Source: an uncultured Fibrobacter sp.
GTDB lineage: Bacteria > Fibrobacterota > Fibrobacteria > Fibrobacterales > Fibrobacteraceae
Assembly: GCA_937891805.1 (NCBI GenBank)
Contig: CALATK010000222.1
Span: 1 to 12,922, forward strand
Direction: 5' to 3'
Length of the DNA: 12,922 nt
Below are positions 1 to 6,118 of this stretch, piece after piece. Under the pieces are notes generated by a model. It worked only from the letters and a program-made list of their open reading frames with translations, had not been told where the DNA came from and did not search any database. Position 1 is the first letter of the stretch. Every line of letters begins with the position of its first letter. The position numbers and the translations under genes are program-made.

Positions 1-587
1 AGCAGGGCCTTGAGCCCCAGCATCTCGCAGATGGCCTTGATGCCTTTCGAAAGGTCTTCTTCCTTGTTGCGGTTCTTGCCCACGAGGCAATCCAGGGTGG
101 TCATGCCGAGACCGTCTCCGTTCACTTCGATAGCGCCTCCCTCGAAAATGTAGGGGACGCTCACACCCTTCTTGTATTCCAGCAGGTCAGCAATGCGACC
201 GGGAATCTGGTTGTCGTTTTTCCAGGGCGGGAACTTCGCGCCCCAGGCATTAAAGACCGTCTCGGAAACCACAGTTTCCTTGCCCTTTTTTACGAAGAAG
301 GGACCGTAGTCCCGAATCCAGATGTCGTCGGTCTTGACCATGAAAAAACTGGCGGGATAAGGCCTGTCGGCCACAGCGAATTTTTCGTCCAAGGTCAAAA
401 ATTTCTTGTTCGGGACCAGCACGTTCACCGGCTGGAACTCGCTGATGGTGCGGATCAGCTCCACGTAGAACTTGCGGATTTTGACGCCACGTTCTCCGTG
501 CCAGTTCAGTTTGTTGTGGGGGAAGGCAAGCCAAGTGGCTTCCTGTTCTTCCCATTCTGCGGGGTAGCGATAAAGTGCTTTTGTCAT
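1..587 (-). CDS. aguA: Agmatine deiminase (partial, N-terminal part)
   Basis: This gene reads leftward and runs off the window edge; 195 codons are visible. The family (PAD_porph/agmatine deiminase, PF04371) hydrolyses agmatine to N-carbamoylputrescine and ammonia in the cytoplasm. Visible signatures are the N-terminal YPAEWEEQEATWLAFPH (residues 8-24), the substrate-loop motif WIRDYGP (90-96) and FEGGAIEVNGDG (148-159), all typical of the family. Family members are usually about 340-370 residues, so roughly half is missing, including the C-terminal catalytic Cys. The ATG at 587-585 was chosen because the family signature starts a few residues later. The next step of the pathway, aguB, lies on the same strand at 5861-6724. 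The two are separated by opposite-strand accessory genes, so this copy appears to have its own promoter. The family call is firm. Agmatine specificity is inferred from motifs plus the nearby aguB. Confidence 0.9.
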   Translation of the reverse strand, partial: MTKALYRYPAEWEEQEATWLAFPHNKLNWHGERGVKIRKFYVELIRTISEFQPVNVLVPNKKFLTLDEKFAVADRPYPASFFMVKTDDIWIRDYGPFFVKKGKETVVSETVFNAWGAKFPPWKNDNQIPGRIADLLEYKKGVSVPYIFEGGAIEVNGDGLGMTTLDCLVGKNRNKEEDLSKGIKAICEMLGLKAL

Positions 588-609
588 GGTCGAAATCCTT
601 GTATTGCCC

Positions 610-617
610 CAAATATA
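610..617 (-). promoter_or_regulatory. Putative -7 promoter element of aguA (TAnnTTTG type)
   Basis: On the minus strand this reads TATATTTG, a full match to the TAnnTTTG -7 element known from Bacteroidota primary sigma factor promoters. It lies 22 nt upstream of the aguA start codon. No TTTG-type -33 element is seen at the expected distance. The assignment rests on the motif and its position only. Confidence 0.4.
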
Positions 618-738
618 GGTAAAGGTTAAATCATTCCGTAGAAACGTCCAATTGTGCGGCGTTAATAATAGACTTTATGGAAATCATATAATCCGCCGCC
701 CATCCTAAGTGTATTCAAAGCGTATCCAAAAATTTTTG

Positions 739-762
739 ATTTGTAAAAACATTTGTAAAAAC
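739..762. repeat. Perfect 12-bp tandem duplication upstream of the TIGR02147 gene
   Basis: The 12-mer ATTTGTAAAAAC occurs twice in direct succession (739-750 and 751-762). It sits in a very AT-rich tract 42 bp upstream of the -35 box at 804. A second, looser pair lies around it: GTATCCAAAAATTTTTGA at 722-739 and GTATCAAAAATATTGA at 792-807. The position fits an operator or upstream activating site for the divergent region between aguA and the TIGR02147 gene, but simple AT-rich drift could give the same picture. Apart from this and the promoter elements, nothing else is recognised in 588-839. Confidence 0.5.
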
Positions 763-803
763 AGTGAAAATTAAAAAAAATTAGACTTTTTGTATCAAAA
801 ATA

Positions 804-832
804 TTGACAATTGAGATGCAGTAGCATAGATT
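804..832 (+). promoter_or_regulatory. Sigma70-like promoter abutting the TIGR02147 start codon
   Basis: A perfect TTGACA (804-809) is followed after 17 nt by TAGATT (827-832; 4 of 6 bases match TATAAT). The -10 box ends only 7 nt before the ATG at 840, so a start site at normal spacing falls on or beside the start codon. No purine-rich ribosome-binding site is present. The transcript would be leaderless or nearly so. Confidence 0.5.
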
Positions 833-839
833 TGTAGGT

Positions 840-1676
840 ATGAATTCCATCTTGATGTACCAAGACTATAGGCGCTTTTTGCGGGATTATTATGACCTGA
901 AAAAGCGGACCTCCGCATTCTCCTGGCGCGACTATTCGAGAATGTCGGGTTTTGTTTCGCCGGTATTCATGCAGCGGGTTTGCGAGGGCAAGGCAAACCT
1001 TGGAAAAAAAGCCACCGTCAAGGTGGCGGACGCCTTCAAGTTTGTCGGCATGGAACGCGATTACTTCTTCAACATGGTGACCTACGCCCAGGCCAAGACC
1101 GATGAAAGAAAACGCTACGCTTACGCCGAGATGCAATCCATTGCAGACGCAAACAAGGTGAGTCTTCTCGGTGCAGAGACATACAAGTATTACGACTCCT
1201 GGGTCCACCCGGTGGTGCGTGAACTGGCCCCCGCCATGCCGGGAAAGTTGCCCAAAGAGATTGCGGACAAGTGTGTCCACAAGGTTTCCGCCAAGGAGGT
1301 GGGGGACTCCATCAAGTTCCAGGTGGATTCGGGAATCCTCAAGAAGGCAGGGGACGGCGCCTATTCGCAGACGGATAAGTTGCTTGCCGGTGATACCCAG
1401 TCCATTTCTTTGGCCGTGCGCTCCATGAACAAGCAGATGGCCATCTTTGCAGTCGACGCCATTGACCGCTTTTCGGTAGAGGAACGCTTTGTCTCCGGGA
1501 TTACCATGGGCGTGTCGGACGATGCCTACATGAAAATTGTAGACGTGCTCAAAAAGTGCCGTGAAAAGGTTCAGGAAATCATTGCCAACGACGACAAGGT
1601 GAGTCGGGTGTTGCGGCTGAACTTGCAACTGTTCCCCTTGAGCCAGAAGTTGGAGGCTGCAGATAATGAAAAATAG
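840..1676 (+). CDS. TIGR02147 family protein
   Basis: A 278-residue cytoplasmic protein with no signal peptide or membrane segment. The opening, with YQDYRRFLRDYYDLKK at residues 7-22, the following SWRDYSRMSGF..SPVFMQRVCEGKANLG block, and the long helical C-terminal half match the TIGR02147 family, which is expanded in Fibrobacter and also found in Bdellovibrio. The early segment resembles a helix-turn-helix (about residues 28-60), so a regulatory role is plausible, but no target is known. It is the first gene of an apparent unit: its stop overlaps the start of the next lipoprotein gene by 11 bp (1666-1676), which suggests translational coupling. The start codon lies directly behind a -35/-10 pair with no ribosome-binding site. 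The family call is confident; the function is not known. Confidence 0.85.
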   Translation: MNSILMYQDYRRFLRDYYDLKKRTSAFSWRDYSRMSGFVSPVFMQRVCEGKANLGKKATVKVADAFKFVGMERDYFFNMVTYAQAKTDERKRYAYAEMQSIADANKVSLLGAETYKYYDSWVHPVVRELAPAMPGKLPKEIADKCVHKVSAKEVGDSIKFQVDSGILKKAGDGAYSQTDKLLAGDTQSISLAVRSMNKQMAIFAVDAIDRFSVEERFVSGITMGVSDDAYMKIVDVLKKCREKVQEIIANDDKVSRVLRLNLQLFPLSQKLEAADNEK

Positions 1677-2343
1677 AGTGTTTGGAAATGTCGGGTTCCT
1701 GTTTGCTCTTTGTTGCCTTTTGGCGGGCCTTCTCGCCTGTTCCGAAAAATCTACGGCGGGCGGAACCATAGACGAAAACTCCGTCGCGGAATTTTCTGCC
1801 GATGAAAAATCAATCATGGAAAATCAGTTGGATTCCACCAAGAGGCTTGTGGAAGGTGCTCCTGCGGACCTGGGCGATTATGAAGTGGATTCTTCTAATT
1901 TCTGGTTCGAAATTAACTTTACCGGAGAAAGGGAAAAATACCTCGAATACGAAAGAGAAAATCCGTATGCCGATTGCTACATCAGCATTTACCGCTCGGA
2001 ATATGGCGTGTGGAATATAGAATGGCTTGCAAATAACGAGGGTTCCTTTGTACGGACCTTCTTCCTTACTGCAAGCGACAGCGGCGTTACCTACCACCAG
2101 AAACTGGACTTTAACTTGGGTTTCGAGGAACGCTGCGAAAAGGAACTTTCCGATTTTACGGAGGCTTGCGAGAGAGGCGGCGGGACCCTGTATCGCCATT
2201 TTGCAAACTGCGAAGTCGGAGGCCTGCGCCTGACCTGCTCCACCTTCAAGGGCCATCTGTCTGAAAGTGCGAATGACATTCTGGACCGTGTGGCCGAAGG
2301 GATGAAGGAACAGTGCGTAGACAATCACCAACATCAAAATTAA
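1666..2343 (+). CDS. Cys-rich lipoprotein of unknown function
   Basis: A 225-residue predicted lipoprotein. A basic N-terminus and hydrophobic core (residues 1-24) lead to the lipobox LLAC, with lipidated Cys25 followed by SEK. The mature part is acidic and carries six further cysteines. Four of these are clustered in the C-terminal half (motifs ERC, EAC, ANC and LTC), which suggests three disulfides in an exported protein. No known domain is recognised. The start codon lies inside the end of the TIGR02147 gene (11-bp overlap), and the FISUMP gene follows after 19 bp, so the three probably form one transcript. Pairing of a TIGR02147 gene with a downstream lipoprotein suggests a regulator-like protein and a surface product, but that is inference. 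The gene is secure; its role is unassigned. Confidence 0.8.
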   Translation: MKNRVFGNVGFLFALCCLLAGLLACSEKSTAGGTIDENSVAEFSADEKSIMENQLDSTKRLVEGAPADLGDYEVDSSNFWFEINFTGEREKYLEYERENPYADCYISIYRSEYGVWNIEWLANNEGSFVRTFFLTASDSGVTYHQKLDFNLGFEERCEKELSDFTEACERGGGTLYRHFANCEVGGLRLTCSTFKGHLSESANDILDRVAEGMKEQCVDNHQHQN

Positions 2344-2362
2344 AAACAATAGGAGTTCATCA

Positions 2363-3079
2363 ATGAAAAAGCAAACAAAATACATTTCACTTGCCCTTTC
2401 CTTGGCGGTGGCGACGTTCTTTGCCGCTTGCAGTGATTCCAGTGATGACGGCAATCCGGCCCAGTCTGGCGAAGAAAACAACCCGCAACAAGGACAGGAA
2501 GAAACGCAACAAACGGGTGAAGGAGATGCTGCTTTTGATAACGTATTTACCGACCCTCGTGATGGACAGGTTTATAAAATTACAACCATTGAAAACCGAA
2601 TTTGGATGGCCGAGAATATGAAATATAAATACGCAGGGAGTTCTTGTTATGAAAATAGTTCTGAAAATTGTGCTATCTATGGTCGGCTATATACACATGC
2701 TGCTGCCGCGGTTGCATGCCCTGAGGGATGGCGCCTTCCTAGTGAATTTGAATTCTTTTCCTTGGTGAGAACCGCTTCTAGTAATGGTAAAGATAATAGC
2801 GAAGGTGATGCTGGAAAGTTCCTGAAATCAACAAGTGGATGGGCGGAAGGGGCTAATGGTGTAGATTCCTTTGGCTTTAATGTCCTTCCTGCTGGTTATC
2901 TAGATGCAGATGACCAAAAACAATACAAGGACATTGGTCATGGGGCAGAATTCTGGACATCTACAGAAGGTACTAACGACTATTGGTCTGCTGCAATCTT
3001 TTTCAAGCAATCCTATGTTGTTATTGGGAAAAAACAGGCTGACAATGAATTATCAGTTCGTTGTATAAATGATATCTAA
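2363..3079 (+). CDS. FISUMP-domain lipoprotein (copy 1, intact)
   Basis: A 238-residue exported lipoprotein. The signal peptide (residues 1-22) ends in FFAAC with lipidated Cys23, followed by a Ser/Asp/Gln/Glu-rich linker (24-58). A complete FISUMP domain (TIGR02145) runs from about 60 to the end. Diagnostic stretches are DPRDGQVYKI, WMAENM, the Cys pair around SSC..ENC, IYGRLYTHAAA, CPEGWRLPS, FGFNVLPAGY, EFWTSTE and the terminal SVRCI. The molecular function of FISUMP proteins is not established; they form a large paralogous surface family in Fibrobacter. A clear AGGAG at 2351-2355, 7 nt before the ATG, supports the start. It is the last gene of the TIGR02147-lipoprotein unit. No terminator hairpin is visible after the stop, and the aguB remnant begins 16 bp later on the other strand. 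Confidence 0.88.
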   Translation: MKKQTKYISLALSLAVATFFAACSDSSDDGNPAQSGEENNPQQGQEETQQTGEGDAAFDNVFTDPRDGQVYKITTIENRIWMAENMKYKYAGSSCYENSSENCAIYGRLYTHAAAAVACPEGWRLPSEFEFFSLVRTASSNGKDNSEGDAGKFLKSTSGWAEGANGVDSFGFNVLPAGYLDADDQKQYKDIGHGAEFWTSTEGTNDYWSAAIFFKQSYVVIGKKQADNELSVRCINDI

Positions 3080-3095
3080 ATGAACTGTAAGGGCT

Positions 3096-3356
3096 CTATT
3101 CCTTGCCCCAAATCTTCAAGATGTCGCCGTACAAATCTATACGGCGGTCGCGGAAATGCGGCCACCAGCGGCGGTTTTCCTCGGTTTCGGCGAGGTCGAT
3201 TTCTACGGTGGAAACGCCGAGGAAGTCAGGTGCGCACTTCTCGATGAAGTAGCCGTCCGGAGCGGCGACAAAACTGGTGCCCCAGAAGGTGAGGTGGCCT
3301 TCGGTGCCGATACGGTTGGCGGCGACGACGAACGTGCGGTTCGCGATGGCGTGGCC
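3096..3356 (-). pseudogene. Truncated second copy of the aguB 3' end
   Basis: Read on the minus strand, this encodes the last 86 residues of N-carbamoylputrescine amidase, from AIANRTFVVAANRIG to LYGDILKIWG, then a lysine and glutamate before TAG (the full gene ends in glutamate alone). It aligns to 5861-6118 with 33 mismatches plus one extra codon (about 87% identity), yet the protein sequence is unchanged. Homology stops abruptly at 3356, where the upstream 200 or so codons with all catalytic residues should follow; instead the FISUMP2 gene begins. It has no start codon and cannot encode an active enzyme. It lies in direct orientation to the intact gene, so the two copies bracket the FISUMP2-lipoprotein-fic segment. 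It is a recombination footprint rather than an old decayed duplicate. Confidence 0.9.
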
Positions 3357-4097
3357 TATGTCCTTGACTTGGCAAATTGTGAAGTTGAATCTTCAAGTTC
3401 GGAGGATGCCGGAGAATCAAGCAGTAGCGAAGCGACAATATCGTCTAGTTCCGAAAAAGAAGAAGAGTCATCAAGTTCGTCGTCATTAAATAGTGTTTAC
3501 GATGCCGTAAATAATACTCTAACTGATTTACGAGATAGACAAGTTTATAAAACAGTAGTGATTGGAATACAGGTTTGGATGGCCCAAAATTTGAACTATC
3601 TTCCCGAGGATACAGTTGGTACAATTTGGGCGGGACTTTCTGTATGTGGAGGAGGTAGGTACAAATCAAAGGAGGGAGGAAATTGTGATATCTACGGAAG
3701 GTTGTATGAATCAGATTTTACCACAAAAACAGAAAATAAAAGGGTAATTTGTCCTGATGGATGGAGTGTTCCAACGAAGGGACAGTATGAAACGATGATT
3801 TCCTATCTAGGAGATAGGCCTATAGAAAAACTTGTGTTAAATGATGGTGATTTGTGGCCGGATATAGAGGGGGCAACCAACGAATCAGGCTTCTCTGCAT
3901 TACCTTCAGGTTATTACAGTAAAAGTCTGGGATATAACTATTTAGAATCGGAAAATACTCAAACCGCATCATTTGCTATTGCAAGACGTTATAGTTATGA
4001 GAAAAATCAAATTGGTTTTCTTAGCGACAGAGAGAACATTTGGTATTCTCAATTTGAAGATGGTCTCTATATAGCGTTCCGTTGTATAAAGGATTAG
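3156..4097 (+). CDS. FISUMP-domain protein (copy 2), 5' end replaced, chimeric
   Basis: The open frame has 313 codons, but its first 67 (3156-3356) are simply the antisense of the aguB remnant and match no protein family. True FISUMP-type sequence starts at 3357. It comprises a poly-Ser/Glu linker (residues about 75-109) typical of Fibrobacter surface proteins, then a FISUMP domain (about 112-313) with LTDLRDRQVYK, VWMAQNLNY, GNCDIYGRLYES, CPDGWSVPT, FSALPSGYY and a terminal FRCIKD. The usual signal peptide and lipobox are absent; LANC at the junction is a poor lipobox. The WTSTE-like block of copy 1 is not recognisable (ESENTQTASFAI stands there). No promoter or ribosome-binding site is evident before the ATG at 3156. 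It is best read as a 5'-truncated gene that happens to stay open, probably not exported. The alternative is a newly formed fusion that is expressed. The downstream small lipoprotein follows after 22 bp. Confidence 0.6.
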   Translation: MRPPAAVFLGFGEVDFYGGNAEEVRCALLDEVAVRSGDKTGAPEGEVAFGADTVGGDDERAVRDGVAYVLDLANCEVESSSSEDAGESSSSEATISSSSEKEEESSSSSSLNSVYDAVNNTLTDLRDRQVYKTVVIGIQVWMAQNLNYLPEDTVGTIWAGLSVCGGGRYKSKEGGNCDIYGRLYESDFTTKTENKRVICPDGWSVPTKGQYETMISYLGDRPIEKLVLNDGDLWPDIEGATNESGFSALPSGYYSKSLGYNYLESENTQTASFAIARRYSYEKNQIGFLSDRENIWYSQFEDGLYIAFRCIKD

Positions 4098-4119
4098 TTA
4101 TTAATTAAAGGAAAAGAAT

Positions 4120-4581
4120 ATGACCGATATTGATCAAACTGATGATTTGGATAATGGTGCTATTGCAACACCTGCGAACTCTTTTAGAGGGGGCAAGGTA
4201 TATAATTTGGCGAAAAAATTATTTGTTTTGCCGATTGTCTTGCTTCTTGCCTGTTCCGACGACAATTCCGCCTCTGCGACTGCGGATCCACAAACACCGA
4301 CGTCTTCGGAGTCTACCGGCATATCTTCGTCAAGTGAAAATCCTGGCCAAACAATTGAGAGTTCCGATGAATTTATGATTGTCCCGGAAACGCCGCCTGA
4401 TTCCGTTCGCGAAGAAATTGAGGCCGCAATGCGCGTTGAATGGCTGAACAACCAAATCAAGAACCTGAAAAATGCGAATGAATGCTCTTCCATTGAAGGT
4501 ATCACTGAAGAGGAAATATCCTACTGCAAGACAAGGTTCTGCAATCTTTACCCCGAAATCTGGCAAGGCTGCGAAGAATAA
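4120..4581 (+). CDS. Small lipoprotein with extended acidic N-terminus
   Basis: A 153-residue predicted lipoprotein. An unusual acidic leader of about 25 residues precedes a normal signal: LAKKLFVLPIVLLLAC with lipidated Cys45, then SDDN and a Ser/Thr/Pro-rich linker (46-85). The C-terminal region (about 85-153) is helical and charged and ends in four cysteines (NECSS, SYCKT, RFCNL, QGCEE), which would allow two disulfides. AAGGA at 4108-4112, 7 nt before the ATG, supports the long start. A shorter start at the TTG 4207-4209 would give a conventional 16-residue signal peptide and has a weak AAGG upstream. No domain is recognised. It follows FISUMP2 by 22 bp and is closed by a strong terminator at 4637-4663, so the pair forms the end of a transcription unit. 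The gene is likely real; its function is unknown. Confidence 0.72.
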   Translation: MTDIDQTDDLDNGAIATPANSFRGGKVYNLAKKLFVLPIVLLLACSDDNSASATADPQTPTSSESTGISSSSENPGQTIESSDEFMIVPETPPDSVREEIEAAMRVEWLNNQIKNLKNANECSSIEGITEEEISYCKTRFCNLYPEIWQGCEE

Positions 4582-4636
4582 AAAAGATTGAGCTTTTTAT
4601 GTAAAGGAGTTCACTTTAAATTTTGAATTTTTCTAG

Positions 4637-4663
4637 AAAGGTGGTTGTCTGACCACCTTTTTT
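4637..4663 (+). terminator. Rho-independent terminator after the small lipoprotein
   Basis: Stem AAAGGTGGT (4637-4645) pairs perfectly with ACCACCTTT (4652-4660) over a 6-nt loop, and a run of six T (4658-4663) closes the structure. The position, 56 bp behind the lipoprotein stop, fits termination of the FISUMP2 unit. Confidence 0.85.
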
Positions 4664-4699
4664 ATTGCTGTTTTTGCAAAATTTTGATAAAAATTGTTT

Positions 4700-4726
4700 A
4701 AAAGGTGGATTGTAGACTACCTTTTT
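4700..4726. promoter_or_regulatory. Second dyad, similar to the preceding terminator, just upstream of fic
   Basis: AAAAGGTGG (4700-4708) pairs with CTACCTTTT (4717-4725), with one G-T pair, over an 8-nt loop; a T run follows and an A run precedes. Its 18-nt core matches the terminator core at 4640-4657 at 12 of 18 positions. It lies 22 bp before the fic ATG. It could be a second (bidirectional) terminator, or an operator for a DNA-binding protein such as the C-terminal winged helix of the Fic protein. The sequence alone does not decide. Confidence 0.5.
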
Positions 4727-4747
4727 ATAAATATTTTGATTATATTT

Positions 4748-5827
4748 ATGGTCATGAGAATCCTGACCCTAGAAAAAGCCCTTGACGCCTGGCGTTCCCT
4801 CCAGCCTCTTTCGGAAGAGGACAAGGCTCGCCTTGCCCGCCGTTTTTCTATCGATTTCAACTACAACAGCAACCATATCGAGGGCAACACGCTCACTTAC
4901 GGGCAGACGGAAATCTTGTTGCTTTTCGGGAAGGTCATCGGTGAAGCGAATGTGCGGAGCGTGCAGGAAATGGTCGCCAGCGAGGTGTCGCTCAAGATGA
5001 TGGTGGCGGAGTCCCGCATCAAGGAAACTCCGTTGACCCAGAACTTTATAAGGGGTTTACACCGCACTTTACTGCGCGAAGATTATTCCGTTCATAAGGA
5101 ACTTCCTGGTGGAATCCAGGTCGGGTATGTGGTTCACGCTGGGCAATATAAGACGCGCCCGAACAGTGTCATTACACGGTATGGAGACCGGTTTGTTTAT
5201 GCCTCCCCGGAGGAAACTCCTGCGCTGATGACGGATCTTGTCGATTGGTTCAATAGTGCAGAAAAGGAAGGAAAACTGTCTCCTGTGGAATTGGCGGCGT
5301 TGTTCCACTACCGCTATATCAGGATTCATCCGTTCGAGGACGGCAATGGCCGAATCGCTCGGTTGCTCGTCAACTACATCTTGGCCAGACACGATATCCC
5401 CATGGTTGTGGTCCGCAGCCGAAAGAAAGACGAGTATCTGGAAGCGTTGCATGCAGCCGATTTGAAGGTAGGGGGTGCGCCCAGTTCTGGGGCAAACGCG
5501 AGGATTGATGCTATAGCCCCGTTCCTCAAGTATTTCCGCAACATGATCGCGCAAGAAATCGCTGCCGATGTTCAATTTCTCACTAAGCGTGGAGATAACA
5601 TTTGGTGGTATGACGGAGAGTGTATCGAATTCCGCACGCCGAACTACGGTAAAATTCTTCGGATGATGCAGAGCGAGCCTGTTTTGACAATCGCCGAAAT
5701 CCAGCGGAAACTTGGCATTCAGAAGTCAGCCGTCAATAAGCTTGTCCAACATCTTCTCGATAAAAAATATGTCGAGAGGGGGAAAGACACTGGGAGTTGG
5801 CACGTTTTTATCGCATCGTCAGTGTAA
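4748..5827 (+). CDS. Fic-domain protein (putative AMP transferase) with C-terminal winged helix
   Basis: A 359-residue cytoplasmic protein. The Fic catalytic motif HPFEDGNGRIAR (residues 194-205) is complete, including the catalytic His194 and the nucleotide-binding GNGR. The N-terminal segment contains SNHIEG (41-46), matching the (S/T)xxxE(G/N) inhibitory-helix motif, so this is a class II, self-inhibited Fic enzyme that needs no separate antitoxin. The C-terminus (about 295-359) resembles a winged helix-turn-helix (ILRMMQ.., LTIAEIQRKLGIQKSAVNKL). Fic proteins of this kind transfer AMP from ATP to hydroxyl side chains of target proteins; the target here is unknown. The ATG at 4748 (or 4754, two codons on) was chosen because a longer TTG start at 4694 would place the dyad inside the gene. 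No ribosome-binding site is visible. The gene faces aguB tail to tail with a 33-bp gap. Confidence 0.88.
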   Translation: MVMRILTLEKALDAWRSLQPLSEEDKARLARRFSIDFNYNSNHIEGNTLTYGQTEILLLFGKVIGEANVRSVQEMVASEVSLKMMVAESRIKETPLTQNFIRGLHRTLLREDYSVHKELPGGIQVGYVVHAGQYKTRPNSVITRYGDRFVYASPEETPALMTDLVDWFNSAEKEGKLSPVELAALFHYRYIRIHPFEDGNGRIARLLVNYILARHDIPMVVVRSRKKDEYLEALHAADLKVGGAPSSGANARIDAIAPFLKYFRNMIAQEIAADVQFLTKRGDNIWWYDGECIEFRTPNYGKILRMMQSEPVLTIAEIQRKLGIQKSAVNKLVQHLLDKKYVERGKDTGSWHVFIASSV

Positions 5828-5860
5828 CGCATGAAAAAATAGCCGTAAAGGTGGGGCAGC

Positions 5861-6118
5861 TTATTCGCCCCAAATCTTGAGGATGTCCCCGTACAGGTCG
5901 ATACGGCGGTCGCGGAAATGGGGCCACCAGCGGCGATTCTCCTCGGTTTCGGCGAGGTCGATTTCTACGGTAGAGACACCGAGAAAATCGGGCGCGCATT
6001 TTTCGATGAAGTATCCGTCGGGAGCGGCCACGAAGCTTGTGCCCCAGAAGGTCAGGTGGCCTTCGGTGCCTATACGGTTAGCCGCCACCACGAAGGTGCG
6101 GTTCGCAATGGCGTGGCC
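5861..6118 (-). repeat. Direct-repeat copy of the aguB 3' end, within intact aguB
   Basis: This is the partner of 3096-3356, in the same orientation and about 87% identical. Recombination between the two copies would delete about 2.76 kb (FISUMP2, small lipoprotein, fic) and leave one intact aguB next to FISUMP1. The repeat boundary is sharp at 6118/6119. Confidence 0.9.

Noticed and set aside
795..1817. Minus-strand open frame of 340 codons opposite the TIGR02147 gene
   Set aside because: The plus strand matches TIGR02147 over its full length, and the antisense product matches no family.
4694..4747. Longer fic start at a TTG giving 18 extra residues
   Set aside because: The added residues are hydrophobic and unlike Fic proteins, and the start would put the dyad inside the coding region.
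3357..5860. Classical mobile element (transposon or integrative element) between the aguB repeats
   Set aside because: No transposase, integrase, terminal inverted repeats or short target duplication is visible. The 258-bp repeats fit homologous recombination better.
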